The notes under the pieces: generated by a model
The model's input: only the letters and a program-made list of their open reading frames with translations
What the model was told of the DNA's origin: nothing
Database searches by the model: none
Shown here: in pieces, positions 23,110-32,520 of the stretch
Layout: the number at the start of each line of letters is the position of its first letter
How positions within the stretch are numbered: position 1 is the first letter of the stretch
Assembly (NCBI RefSeq): GCF_018372215.1
Contig: NZ_JAHAJN010000008.1
Coordinates: 1-62,481, forward strand
Length of the DNA stretch: 62,481 nucleotides
Source: Negativicoccus succinicivorans
GTDB lineage: Bacteria; Bacillota; Negativicutes; Veillonellales; Negativicoccaceae
Direction: 5' to 3'
Program-made: the position numbers and the translations under genes

Positions 23110-24639
23110 ATGTCGGTAAACCAGCAAAAAGTTGAATTACTTCATAAAAATTTGGAACACGTCCGCATGGGCGGTGGCCAAAGCCGTATCGACAAACAGC
23201 ACGCAAAAGGAAAAATGACTGCGCGTGAACGTTTGGAAATCCTTTTTGACGAAGGTTCCTTCGTCGAAATCGGCGCTTTGGTAAAACATCGTTGCGTAAA
23301 CTTCGGACAGGATAAAAAAGATCTTCCGGGCGAAGGTGTTGTTACCGGTTATGGTACCGTTAACGGCAAACTCGTTTACGCATTTGCGCAAGACTTCACG
23401 GTAGAAGGCGGCTCGCTCGGCGAAATGCACGCCAGCAAAATCGTCCGTGTCCTGCAGCTTTCGCTCAAAATGGGCGCACCGTGTGTTGGCCTGAATGATT
23501 CGGGCGGCGCTCGTATTCAGGAAGCGGTTGATGCATTGTCCGGTTACGGCCGTATTTTCTTTGAAAATACGATTGCATCCGGTGTCGTTCCGCAGATTTC
23601 GGCCATCATGGGACCGTCGGCCGGCGGCGCGGTTTACTCGCCTGCATTGACGGACTTCATCTACATGGTCGACGGCACCAGCCAAATGTTCATCACGGGT
23701 CCGGCCGTTGTTAAATCGGTCACCGGTGAAGACGTAACGGCGGAAAAACTGGGCGGCGCTATGACCCACAACAGCATTTCGGGCGTATCGCACTTCATCG
23801 CGAAAGACGACGAAGACTGCTTGAATCAGATCCGCTATCTCTTGGGCTTCCTGCCGAGCAATAACATGGAAGAAGCTCCGATTGTTGACACGGGTGATGA
23901 CCCGATGCGTATGGACGAAAGCCTCAACACCTTGTTGCCGGACAACTCCAACACAGCGTATGATATGTACGATGTTATCAAGAGCATTGTCGACAACGGT
24001 GAATACTATGATGTACTCGCTCACTACGCGAAAAACATCATTACTTGCTTTGCCCGCTTTGACGGACAAACCGTCGGCATCATTGCCAACCAGCCGAAAT
24101 TTATGGCCGGTTGCCTGGACATCAATGCATCCGACAAATCCAGCCGTTTCATCCGTTTCTGCGACGCTTTCAACATTCCGCTCGTAAACTTGGTTGACGT
24201 ACCGGGCTTCTTGCCGGGCGTACAGCAGGAATACGGCGGCATCATTCGCCACGGTGCGAAAATGCTGTTTGCGTACTCGGAAGCGACCGTGCCGAAAGTA
24301 ACGGTAATTACCCGTAAAGCTTACGGCGGATCGTACCTCGCGATGTGCTCCCAGGACTTGGGCGCGGACCAGGTATTCGCTTGGCCGACTTCAGAAATTG
24401 CGGTTATGGGACCGGCAGGCGCTGCCAACATCATCTTCCGGAAAGATCTGGACAAAGAACAGAAGACGGCAGAGTATGTGGAAGAGTTCGCCACTCCGTA
24501 CAAAGCAGCTGAACGCGGCTTTGTTGACGCAGTTATCGAACCGAAACAAACGCGTCCGTACGTTATCAACGCGTTGGCCATGCTCGCCAGCAAACGCGAA
24601 GCCCGTCCTGCGAAGAAACACGCCAATATTCCGTTATAA
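23110..24639 (+). CDS. mmdA: Methylmalonyl-CoA decarboxylase alpha (carboxyltransferase) subunit
   Basis: 509 residues of the acyl-CoA carboxyltransferase family (like propionyl-CoA carboxylase beta). It transfers the carboxyl group from (S)-methylmalonyl-CoA to biotin on the gamma subunit. Conserved segments: KGKMTARERLEILFD, SGGARIQEAVDALSGYG, GPSAGGAVYSPAL and YGGSYLAM. The presence of a sodium-pump beta subunit downstream makes it the decarboxylase rather than an ATP-dependent carboxylase. Start ATG 23110 follows GGAGGTG. Confidence 0.96.
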   Translation: MSVNQQKVELLHKNLEHVRMGGGQSRIDKQHAKGKMTARERLEILFDEGSFVEIGALVKHRCVNFGQDKKDLPGEGVVTGYGTVNGKLVYAFAQDFTVEGGSLGEMHASKIVRVLQLSLKMGAPCVGLNDSGGARIQEAVDALSGYGRIFFENTIASGVVPQISAIMGPSAGGAVYSPALTDFIYMVDGTSQMFITGPAVVKSVTGEDVTAEKLGGAMTHNSISGVSHFIAKDDEDCLNQIRYLLGFLPSNNMEEAPIVDTGDDPMRMDESLNTLLPDNSNTAYDMYDVIKSIVDNGEYYDVLAHYAKNIITCFARFDGQTVGIIANQPKFMAGCLDINASDKSSRFIRFCDAFNIPLVNLVDVPGFLPGVQQEYGGIIRHGAKMLFAYSEATVPKVTVITRKAYGGSYLAMCSQDLGADQVFAWPTSEIAVMGPAGAANIIFRKDLDKEQKTAEYVEEFATPYKAAERGFVDAVIEPKQTRPYVINALAMLASKREARPAKKHANIPL

Positions 24640-24694
24640 TCCCTTAGCGGCATAACGAGACATAGGAAAATCTAAAGAGAAAGGATGGGTGTGA

Positions 24695-25039
24695 ATGGGA
24701 AGTGAACTGAATCCTTGGGTATTTATGCTGATCAACATGTTCATTGTATTCGCTGTGTTGATTATGCTTTGGGGACTCATGACGATCATTCGACTTGTGG
24801 ATCCGACCGGGGAAAAAAAGTCGTCTCCTAAACCGGTAGCGAAAGCGGCGCCTGCCGCGGCAGCAGCTGCGGCTCCGGCAGCGACGTCGACTGCGTCCGG
24901 CAATGATGAAGTGGTTGCGGCTATTACCGCAGCAATAGTAGCAATGGGCTACTCGAGCACGCAAATTGCGTCCATTCGACCGGCCAAAAATACCGGTTGG
25001 ACGGCAGCGGCGCGTCTGTCTGGAGTAGACAATTACTAA
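24695..25039 (+). CDS. mmdD: Methylmalonyl-CoA decarboxylase delta subunit (OadG-like)
   Basis: 114 residues: one membrane helix (about 8-33), a charged turn, an Ala/Pro-rich linker (45-68), then a small conserved tail with VAAITAAIVAMG and NTGWTAAARLSG. The delta/OadG subunit anchors and assembles the complex on the sodium-pump beta subunit. No separate mmdE-like gene is seen. Confidence 0.93.
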   Translation: MGSELNPWVFMLINMFIVFAVLIMLWGLMTIIRLVDPTGEKKSSPKPVAKAAPAAAAAAAPAATSTASGNDEVVAAITAAIVAMGYSSTQIASIRPAKNTGWTAAARLSGVDNY

Positions 25040-25085
25040 GCAATACCTTGTTTTGGAGAATTACTTTTTAGTAGGAGGATGTACA

Positions 25086-25430
25086 ATGAGAAAATTTTCT
25101 GTAACCGTTAATGGTCAAGAATACGATGTAGAAGTCAACGAACTCGGCGCAGGCGCAGCTCCGAAAGCGGCTCCGGCGGCAGCTCCGGCTCCGGCAGCGA
25201 AAGCGGCTCCGGCCGGCGCGGAAACGGTAAAAGCTCCGATGCCGGGTAAAATCCTTTCCGTCGAGGTAAAAGAAGGTCAGGCTGTTAAAGCCGGCGATCT
25301 CCTCTGTGTCTTGGAAGCGATGAAGATGGCTAACGAAATCTATGCTCCGCATGACGCTACGGTAACAAGCATTATGGTCGCAGCCAATGCTACCGTACAA
25401 GCGGGCGACGATTTGATCGCGTTGGGCTAA
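25086..25430 (+). CDS. mmdC: Methylmalonyl-CoA decarboxylase gamma (biotin carrier) subunit
   Basis: 114 residues. A short N-terminal beta domain and an Ala/Pro linker (21-45) lead to a biotinyl domain with the EAMKM motif; Lys80 carries biotin. It shuttles CO2 from the alpha subunit to the membrane beta subunit. AGGAGG precedes the ATG at 25086. Confidence 0.96.
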   Translation: MRKFSVTVNGQEYDVEVNELGAGAAPKAAPAAAPAPAAKAAPAGAETVKAPMPGKILSVEVKEGQAVKAGDLLCVLEAMKMANEIYAPHDATVTSIMVAANATVQAGDDLIALG

Positions 25431-25470
25431 AACCTCAACTTACCAGAAAACATAGAAGAGGAGATACAGA

Positions 25471-26598
25471 ATGACTGATTTCATAGTAGCGGTGACTTCA
25501 GTATGGCATGACAGCGGCTTGATCGTCTTTTCCATCGGTAACGCGATCATGATCTTTGTCGGCATACTGTTGCTCTATCTGGCATTTGCCAAGGAATTTG
25601 AGCCGTTGTTGCTCGGACCGATCGCATTCGGTTGTATCCTTGCCAACTTGCCGAAAAATGGCTTTGAAGAAGGCGTTTTTGCCCTCATTCATGCGGGCAT
25701 TCAGTTTGAAATTTTCCCGCCGTTGATCTTTATGGGGGTCGGCGCGATGACGGACTTCGGTCCGCTGATTGCGAACCCGAAAACCCTTTTGCTCGGCGCG
25801 GCGGCACAGATCGGTGTATTCGTTGCCTTGGGGGGCGCGATGTTCTTGGGCTTTACCGCTCCGCAGGCAGCTTCGATCGGTATTATCGGCGGCGCTGACG
25901 GCCCGACTTCGATTTACTTGGCTTCGAAATTGGCTCCGGAACTCTTGGGCGCGATCGCAGTAGCGGCGTATTCGTACATGTCCTTAGTTCCGTTGATCCA
26001 GCCTCCGATCATGAAATTGTTCACGACGAAAAAAGATCGTCAAATTGTCATGGAACAGCTGCGTGTTGTATCGCACTTTGAAAAAGTGGTGTTCCCGATC
26101 GCGGCTACGATCTTCATCAGCCTATTACTTCCGTCCATTACCGCACTTTTAGGTATGCTGATGTTCGGTAACTTGATCAATGAATCCGGTGTTACGCACC
26201 GTCTGTCCGATACGGCACAGAACGCGATGATGAACACCGTCACGATCTTCCTGGCATTGGGTACCGGTTGTACCATGTCGGCGGAAAGCTTCCTGAACGT
26301 TCAAACCTTGGAAATCATCGGTTTGGGTCTCGTTGCTTTCATCGCCGGTACAGCAGGCGGCGTTATCTTCGGTAAGCTCATGTTGCTGGTCGACGGCAAG
26401 ACGAACCCGTTGATCGGTTCGGCAGGCGTTTCCGCCGTTCCGATGGCAGCTCGCGTATCGCAGGTTGTCGGTTCGAAAGCGAACCCGGCTAACTTCCTTC
26501 TGATGCACGCCATGGGTCCGAACGTTGCCGGCGTAATCGGTACGGCGGTAGCGGCCGGTACCATGCTTGCCATGTTGAGTGCGACAGCCACTCATTAA
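25471..26598 (+). CDS. mmdB: Methylmalonyl-CoA decarboxylase beta subunit, Na+ pump
   Basis: 375 residues, about nine to eleven membrane segments. It decarboxylates carboxybiotin and exports sodium, the energy-conserving step. The GGADGPTSIYLASKLAPE motif carries the essential Asp143, and the GSAGVSAVPMAARVSQ segment carries other Na+-site residues of the OadB/MmdB family. An inactivated near-copy lies at 29982. Confidence 0.97.
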   Translation: MTDFIVAVTSVWHDSGLIVFSIGNAIMIFVGILLLYLAFAKEFEPLLLGPIAFGCILANLPKNGFEEGVFALIHAGIQFEIFPPLIFMGVGAMTDFGPLIANPKTLLLGAAAQIGVFVALGGAMFLGFTAPQAASIGIIGGADGPTSIYLASKLAPELLGAIAVAAYSYMSLVPLIQPPIMKLFTTKKDRQIVMEQLRVVSHFEKVVFPIAATIFISLLLPSITALLGMLMFGNLINESGVTHRLSDTAQNAMMNTVTIFLALGTGCTMSAESFLNVQTLEIIGLGLVAFIAGTAGGVIFGKLMLLVDGKTNPLIGSAGVSAVPMAARVSQVVGSKANPANFLLMHAMGPNVAGVIGTAVAAGTMLAMLSATATH

Positions 26599-26694
26599 TT
26601 AGCATCCGCAACATATCCCCTTACCTCGAGCCCTTCTTTTGTACCTTTGCCCAATGACTATTTGCTAGTTATTACGAAAAGAAGGTGTACTCTT

Positions 26695-27972
26695 ATGAGC
26701 CCCGCAGTAATCACATTATCGGTACTTGCAGTGGTCGCCATTTGCTTTATTACTGAAATTATCCCTTTGGCGATTGCTTCGATGGGCGGCGCGATTGCGC
26801 TGGGTTTGTTGGGGGTTATCCCGGAAGAAATGATTTTCTCCGGTCTCTCCGACTCGACAGTTGTTTTGTTCGCCGGCATGTTCGTCATCGGTGCGGCTTT
26901 GTTCCATACCGGCATGGCGCAAAAAATCGGTGAAAGCGTTGTATGTATGGCCGGCAAAAGTGAAACCGGCTTGATGTTTGGCGTTATGGCGATTACGATC
27001 ATCATGAGCTCGGTACTGTCCAACACCGGTACCGCCGCATCCCTGATCCCGGTTGTTACCGGTATCTGCGCGGCAGCTCATCTGAAAGGTTCGCGTTTCA
27101 TGATGCCGATGGCGATTGCCGCCAACGCCGGCGGTACGCTGACCATGGTCGGTACTCCGCCGAACATCATCGTTACCGGCGCATTGTCCAATGCGCATTT
27201 GCCAACTTTCGGTTTCTTCGAATTCGCATTTGCCGGTATTCCGCTTTGTATCGCGACGCTTGTATTTACGTTGACGATCGGTAAACGCTTACTGCCGAGC
27301 CATGATATTGATACTTCCGAGGAAGTAGAACAGGAAGTTGCCGAAGTATCGGGCAACAAGACGAAACAGATGATTTCGCTCTTGATTTTAATCGGCGTAG
27401 TTATCGTCATGATCTTCTCGAAAACCTTGCACGTATCGCTTACAACCGCTGCCGTTATCGGCGCTCTCATCTGCGTACTGAGTGGTTGTATGACAGAAAA
27501 ACAAGCGTATGCTTCGATTGACTGGGTAACGATTTTCTTGTTCGCAGGCATGATGCCGATCGCGACCGCATTGGATCAATCGGGCGCCGGCAAATTGATT
27601 GCGGATACGGTTGTTGGCTGGTTGGGCGACAGCCCGAACCCGTTGATTGTCTGCGCGGCGATGTACCTTTTGAGCAACGTCCTGACGCAGTTCATGAACA
27701 ACACGGCGACGGCGGCTCTGTTGGCACCGTTGGGCATTTCGATGGCGCAATCCTTACATGCGGACCCGAAGGCAGTCTTAATCGCGATCGCGATCGCGGC
27801 TTCCGCCGCATTTGCGACACCGGTTGCAACGCCTCCGAACACGTTGGTACTTGGCCCTGGCCAATACAATTTCAACGATTACCTCAAGGTTGGTATTCCG
27901 CTTTGTATCGTAGGCTTCGTCGTTATGATGATCGTAATTCCGGTTGTTTGGCCGTTCTTCCCGGGCAAATAA
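26695..27972 (+). CDS. SLC13/DASS-type dicarboxylate transporter
   Basis: 425 residues, about 11 membrane segments with the inverted-repeat plan of VcINDY. The two Ser/Asn-Asn-Thr motifs are LSNTGTAASLIPV and MNNTATAALLAPL, each followed by a TPPN loop. Co-transcription with the decarboxylase suggests sodium-driven succinate uptake that uses the gradient made by MmdB; this is inference. Start ATG 26695 follows GAAGGTG. A second copy lies at 31199. Confidence 0.92.
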   Translation: MSPAVITLSVLAVVAICFITEIIPLAIASMGGAIALGLLGVIPEEMIFSGLSDSTVVLFAGMFVIGAALFHTGMAQKIGESVVCMAGKSETGLMFGVMAITIIMSSVLSNTGTAASLIPVVTGICAAAHLKGSRFMMPMAIAANAGGTLTMVGTPPNIIVTGALSNAHLPTFGFFEFAFAGIPLCIATLVFTLTIGKRLLPSHDIDTSEEVEQEVAEVSGNKTKQMISLLILIGVVIVMIFSKTLHVSLTTAAVIGALICVLSGCMTEKQAYASIDWVTIFLFAGMMPIATALDQSGAGKLIADTVVGWLGDSPNPLIVCAAMYLLSNVLTQFMNNTATAALLAPLGISMAQSLHADPKAVLIAIAIAASAAFATPVATPPNTLVLGPGQYNFNDYLKVGIPLCIVGFVVMMIVIPVVWPFFPGK

Positions 27973-27994
27973 CAGGAATGTAGCGTATGTATGA

Positions 27995-28018
27995 AAAGGC
28001 CTCGCTTGCGAGGCCTTT
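27995..28018 (+). terminator. Hairpin after the dicarboxylate transporter
   Basis: Perfect 11-bp stem (27995-28005 with 28008-28018), but only a broken T tract follows. It probably attenuates rather than fully ends transcription into the next small gene. Confidence 0.55.
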
Positions 28019-28043
28019 ACTTTACCTTTTGATTGAGGTTCGT

Positions 28044-28337
28044 ATGGAAATTTTGGAACAAATGAGCCCGACGCAATTCCTCTATCGTTTGTTTTTATGC
28101 ATGCTGGCGGCGATGGTCGTGGTCGGCATCGCAGCCGAATGGATCGGGGAAGAGCGTAAGGCGCGCTGGTTCAAAAAGCGCACCCGCTTCTCTTTCTTTT
28201 TGCGCCGCGGTCCGCTGGGGGAAAAATTTCACTTCGGTTATCCGCGCACATTGGAAGGAATCGGTGTATTTTTAGCGATGTGTATTGTCATCGGACTGGC
28301 ATCCGTATTTATTTTTACTACACCGTTATTGAACTAG
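28044..28337 (+). CDS. Small two-TM protein
   Basis: 97 residues. Membrane segments at about 15-33 and 74-94 flank a strongly basic middle (EERKARWFKKRTRFSFFLRR). Not recognised. GAGG lies close upstream of the ATG at 28044. It is the last gene of the propionate operon before a strong terminator. Confidence 0.7.
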   Translation: MEILEQMSPTQFLYRLFLCMLAAMVVVGIAAEWIGEERKARWFKKRTRFSFFLRRGPLGEKFHFGYPRTLEGIGVFLAMCIVIGLASVFIFTTPLLN

Positions 28338-28340
28338 CCA

Positions 28341-28370
28341 AAAAAAGACCGGAAACTTCCGGTCTTTTTT
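28341..28370. terminator. Intrinsic terminator of the propionate operon
   Basis: Stem AAAGACCGGAA/TTCCGGTCTTT with A and T runs, three bases after the last stop codon. Confidence 0.93.
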
Positions 28371-29425
28371 ATTGCCCAAAAACAGTCGTAGAAAAGTAAA
28401 CGACAAATAAAAATAAAGAAGACGCCGAAAAGGAAAAAATAAAGAAGATGCGTTTTGGTAAAAAGAAGCCGAGATTGTCAAGCGCAAGTGAACTCAAATG
28501 CGCAAAAAACGGTCAAATTACGCGTTTTATATCCACATACGACAAAACAATGGTGTACCTGTAATTCTTATAAAATAAGCGTCTTTTGAATGTTTTATGG
28601 AAAGACGTCATGATTTGATCTTTTGCCGTGATTTGAGGCGTTTTTTTGCGAAATAAACGCGAAGAAAATAACTGGTAACTGTTGTCTTGGAACGATATTA
28701 TTTCAATGCGGAGAAAGGTCATATCTAGGCGTGGAAGGCTCTTGTTGAAAACATGCGCGATCCGTTAGAAAATTCGCCGCTGCATTGCAAGCGGGATACG
28801 GTCAAGAGTGAGGGGGCGAAGTAAGCGGCAAATATAAAGTAAACGCCGTCGCGGCTAGAAAATGATGGGCGCGGCGAATGAAAGATCACGCAATGAGGTG
28901 TATGGAAGGAAACGCACAGGGGAAGGCATTCCATAAAAGACGAATGCGTATGTTCCGGTTCCATGCGAGGAACTTTTTGGGTTCGACAGATAAACGAAAA
29001 ATTTTGCGGATATAAAAGAGCGCCGGCATGGAGGCAATGAAGGATCCGATGTGCTTGGTGACCGGGGGAGGATGAACACGGATGCATGTGGTCGCGGTAC
29101 TTTTCGCTGCCCGACACGGGAATGGATCGCAAATATCCGAGGATTCATTATCCTTGACGTCATCGCGATGCGGCTGTCTGTGGTACGGGAAGACGATGGT
29201 GACGATTTACGGATCGAGTGATTCGAGGGCGCGAAGAAGCGCAAAAGCCAAACGGCAAGAGACATGAGCAAGTCCCGCTTACGGAAAGCGCGCGGACGAA
29301 TCTGCGGGGCTGTTTTTCACGCATCGTTGGGAAAGATGCGTTACAAAAGGTATTTCCATGACTTTTATGGAGCAGGAAAAAGACGACGCGTTAAAAATGA
29401 TAATAGCGACGGATGCAAAACATCT

Positions 29426-29460
29426 ATATTTATGTATGTATATTATATATACATAAATAT
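29426..29460. repeat. AT-rich inverted repeat
   Basis: Perfect 11-bp arms ATATTTATGTA and TACATAAATAT around a 13-base AT-only loop. Confidence 0.75.
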
Positions 29461-29614
29461 AATTACTATTTGCTATATTGATAATATATATGAGTAATAA
29501 CACCATAAAACATTTGGAATATCAATCTCCATAATGGCATATAAAAGTTTGTAAATAGGCCATTGATGACACTTTTTAAGAATGATTTACACGAATTTAT
29601 GAATTGCATTAATG

Positions 29615-29643
29615 TTGACAAAAGATTAAAAGGCATGTAATAT
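29615..29643 (+). promoter_or_regulatory. Promoter upstream of the second decarboxylase/transporter copy
   Basis: TTGACA (29615-29620), 17-bp spacer, TAATAT (29638-29643). It is the only clear promoter ahead of the pseudogene and second transporter. Confidence 0.8.
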
Positions 29644-29981
29644 TGAGAAAGTAAGTAGGGTATGACCTTCTGTCCACTTTTTAGATTGGTCTTTCTTACT
29701 TATCCGACGTGCGTAGGAAGAGCGGACTTATGATCGCTTGCGAGCAGGCTTTCTGCGAAAAAGCCGGCAACGCATCCTGACCGTAAAACTGAGAGAAACG
29801 AAATTGACCAAGTATCTCCTTACTTCGATGACGAAGTGTCAATTGTGCGACGAGTCGCTACCTCGTCATGCGGCACCCCGTTTTCAGCCATGGCAAAGGA
29901 TTTGTCCATCGGAGCAAACAGCGATCGGACATTGGCAGCGGGCGGAGCTTTCCGCCCTTTAGAAGAAAGGAGAGAGGTCAA

Positions 29982-31116
29982 TTGGGAAGTTTTGCAACAG
30001 ACTTCATAGTAGCAATCACATCAGTATGGCATGACAGCGGTATGATTGCTTTTTCCCTGGGTCATGGCCTGGATTTTTGTCGGCATTTTATTGCTGTATA
30101 TGGCGTTTGTCAAAGAGTATGAACCTTTACTCTTAGGGCCGATCGCTTTCGGTTGTATTTTGGCGAACTTACCGAAAAACGGTTTTGAAGAAGGAGTTTT
30201 TGCACTTATCAGCGCGGGCATTCATTATGAAATTTTTCCGCCACTTATTTTCATGGGGGTTGGCGCGATGACGGACTTCGGTCCGCTGCTCGCGAATCCC
30301 AAAACGCTTCTTTTAGGAGCGGCCGCACAAATCGGCGTGTTTGTCGCGCTCGGGGGCGCCATGTTCCTGGGCTTTACGGCACCGCAGGCGGCGGCCATCG
30401 GTATTATCGGCGGAGCGGACGGCCCGACATCGATTTACCTCGCTTCCAAACTCGCACTGGAACTCTTGGGCGCGATCGCGGTAGCGGCGTATTCGTACAT
30501 GTCTCTGGTTCCTTTGATCCAGCCGCCGATTATGAAAATGTTCACCACGAAAAAGCAACGTCAAATCGTCATGGGTCAGCTGCGTCATGTGACGCATTTT
30601 GAAAAGGTGGTATTCCCCATCGCCGCGACGATCCTGATTTCTTTGATTTTGCCCTCGATCACGGCATTGCTCGGTATGCTGATGTTCGGTAACCTGATCA
30701 ACGAGTCAGGCGTTACGCATCGTCTGTCGGATACGGCGCAGAACGCGTTGATGAATACGGTTACGATTTTCATCGCGCTCGGTACCGGTATCACGATGTC
30801 GGCGGAAAGCTTCTTGAATCTGCAGACGCTGTAAATTATCAGTCTCGGATTGGTCGCTTTCATCGGTGGCATGGCGGCCGGCGTACTCTTCGGTCAATTG
30901 ATGACGAAGCTGGACGGCGGCAAGACCAACCCGCTGGTCGGCTCGGCGGGCGTATCAGCCGTACCGATGGCGGCGCGCGTATCGTAGGTGGTCGGCGCGA
31001 AAGCCAATTCGTCGAACTTCCTTCTGATGCACGCGATGGGACCGAACGTAGCCGGTGTTATCGGCACGGCAGTTGCGGCCGGCACGATGCTTGCCATGTT
31101 GCAAGCCATGCAATAA
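29982..31116 (+). pseudogene. Disrupted second copy of the decarboxylase Na+-pump beta subunit
   Basis: Nearly collinear with mmdB at 25471 (ATDFIVAITSVWHDSG onwards). Three lesions are visible. A 2-nt loss within 30057-30078 shifts the frame. TAA at 30832-30834 replaces the Glu codon after LNLQTL, and TAG at 30985-30987 replaces the Gln codon of AARVSQ. Between lesions the protein is highly conserved while many third positions differ from copy one, so the copy was long under selection before it broke. SKLAPELL has become SKLALELL. The TTG start follows AAAGGAGAGAGG. The longest open part is 30046-30834. Confidence 0.92.
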
Positions 31117-31198
31117 ACTTTTTTTCCACTTACTTTCTTGCCCGAACCACTTACCTATTTTTCAAATGTTACAGTTGTTATAGGAAGAAGGTGTTGAT

Positions 31199-32476
31199 TT
31201 GAGTCCTGCTATTATTACTCTTTGCGTCCTGGGCGTCGTCGCATTGCTGTTCATTACCGAACTGATTCCGCTTGCGATTACTTCCATGGGGGGATCGATC
31301 GCGCTGGGTTTGTTGGGCGTTATTTCTGAAAAACAAATATTCTCGGGTCTTTCGAACTCGACGGTTGTTCTGTTCGCCGGCATGTTCATTATCGGTGCGG
31401 CTTTGTTCCATACCGGTATGGCGCAAAAAATCGGCGAAAGTGTTGTCCGCCTGGCGGGCACGGGTGAAACGCGCCTGATGGGCGGCGTTATGCTCGTTAC
31501 GATTATCATGAGTGCGGTACTGTCCAACACCGGTACGGCCGCATCCTTGATCCCGGTAGTTACCGGCATCTGCGCGGCGGCGAAACTGAAAGGTTCGCGC
31601 TTCCTGATGCCGATGGCGATTGCCGCGAACGTCGGCGGTACGCTCACTATGGTCGGTACGCCGCCGAATATTATCGTTACCGGTGCATTGGCCAACGCGG
31701 GTTTGCCGACATTCGGCTTCTTCGAATTTGCCTGGATGGGTATTCCGCTTTCGCTCGTTACCATCGCGTTCATGCTGACGGTCGGTGAACGCTTGCTGCC
31801 GTCGCATGATCTGGATGCGGAAGTCGAAGTGGAACAGGAAGTTGATCCGTCGACTGTCAACCACAGCAAAACGAAACAGATCGTTTCGCTCTTGATTTTG
31901 ATCGGTGTTGTACTGACGATGGTTTTCTCCAAACAGCTCGGTGTATCGCTTACGACCGCGGCCGTAATCGGCGCGCTGGTGGCCGTCTTGACCGGATGTA
32001 TGACAGAAAAACAGGCGTATGCCTCGATTGACTGGGTAACGATTTTCCTCTTCGCCGGCATGATGCCGATCGCGACTGCGTTGGATAAATCGGGCGCCGG
32101 TAAATTGATTGCCGATACCGTTGTCGGCTGGCTCGGGGACAGCCCGAACCCGCTCGTTATCGCGGCGATTATGTACCTCTTGAGCAACGTTATGACGCAG
32201 TTTATGAACAACACGGCGACGGCGGCGCTCTTGGCACAGCTCGGCATTTCGATGGCGCAATCCTTGCATGCGGATCCGAAAGCAGTCTTGGTCGCGATCA
32301 CGATCGCCGCTTCCGCCGCCTTTGCGACGCCGGTTGCGACACCGCCGAACACCCTGGTTCTCGGACCGGGCCAATACAATTTCAACGATTACCTGAAAGT
32401 CGGTATTCCGCTCTGTATTGTCGGCTTCATCGTTTCGATGATTGTGATTCCTATCGTTTGGCCGTTCTTCCCGTGA
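31199..32476 (+). CDS. SLC13/DASS-type dicarboxylate transporter, second copy
   Basis: 425 residues, full length and open. It is highly similar to the protein at 26695 across its length, including LSNTGTAASLIPV and TPPNTLVLGPGQY. The start codon is TTG where the first copy has ATG, after GAAGAAGGTG. In the second SNT motif the conserved Pro is Gln (NNTATAALLAQ), the kind of change that could alter transport. It is the only intact gene of the duplicated pair, so it may have been kept for its own substrate range. Confidence 0.92.
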   Translation: MSPAIITLCVLGVVALLFITELIPLAITSMGGSIALGLLGVISEKQIFSGLSNSTVVLFAGMFIIGAALFHTGMAQKIGESVVRLAGTGETRLMGGVMLVTIIMSAVLSNTGTAASLIPVVTGICAAAKLKGSRFLMPMAIAANVGGTLTMVGTPPNIIVTGALANAGLPTFGFFEFAWMGIPLSLVTIAFMLTVGERLLPSHDLDAEVEVEQEVDPSTVNHSKTKQIVSLLILIGVVLTMVFSKQLGVSLTTAAVIGALVAVLTGCMTEKQAYASIDWVTIFLFAGMMPIATALDKSGAGKLIADTVVGWLGDSPNPLVIAAIMYLLSNVMTQFMNNTATAALLAQLGISMAQSLHADPKAVLVAITIAASAAFATPVATPPNTLVLGPGQYNFNDYLKVGIPLCIVGFIVSMIVIPIVWPFFP

Positions 32477-32491
32477 GCTGCTGAATGACAT

Positions 32492-32520
32492 AAAAAAGAC
32501 CTCCGAAGAGGTCTTTTTTT
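32492..32520. terminator. Bidirectional intrinsic terminator
   Basis: AAAAAAGACCTC-CGAA-GAGGTCTTTTTT between the convergent transporter and feoB genes. Confidence 0.93.

Larger units (their letters stand above)
28371..29981. other. Gene-poor stretch between the two decarboxylase copies
   Basis: About 1.6 kb without a convincing gene. Several open frames on both strands (for example 29271-28855 minus and 29264-29497 plus) overlap each other, lack ribosome sites and give compositionally odd proteins. From 29400 the DNA becomes strongly AT-rich, with an 11-bp inverted repeat (29426-29436 with 29450-29460). A promoter at 29615-29643 opens a leader of about 340 nt into the pseudogene. It looks like decayed coding DNA plus a leader. 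Confidence 0.55.

Noticed and set aside
28725..29271. Overlapping minus-strand frames of 135 and 138 codons
   Set aside because: They overlap in different phases, are Ser/Arg/Pro-rich without any recognisable domain, and lack Shine-Dalgarno sites.
30832..30987. Stop-codon read-through or recoding in the second mmdB copy
   Set aside because: TAA and TAG both occur together with a frameshift; simple inactivation explains all three.
31162..32491. Two antisense frames of 407 and 437 codons opposite the second transporter
   Set aside because: Both overlap the intact transporter and each other. Composition (runs of Arg, Asn and Asp) and lack of ribosome sites mark them as shadows.
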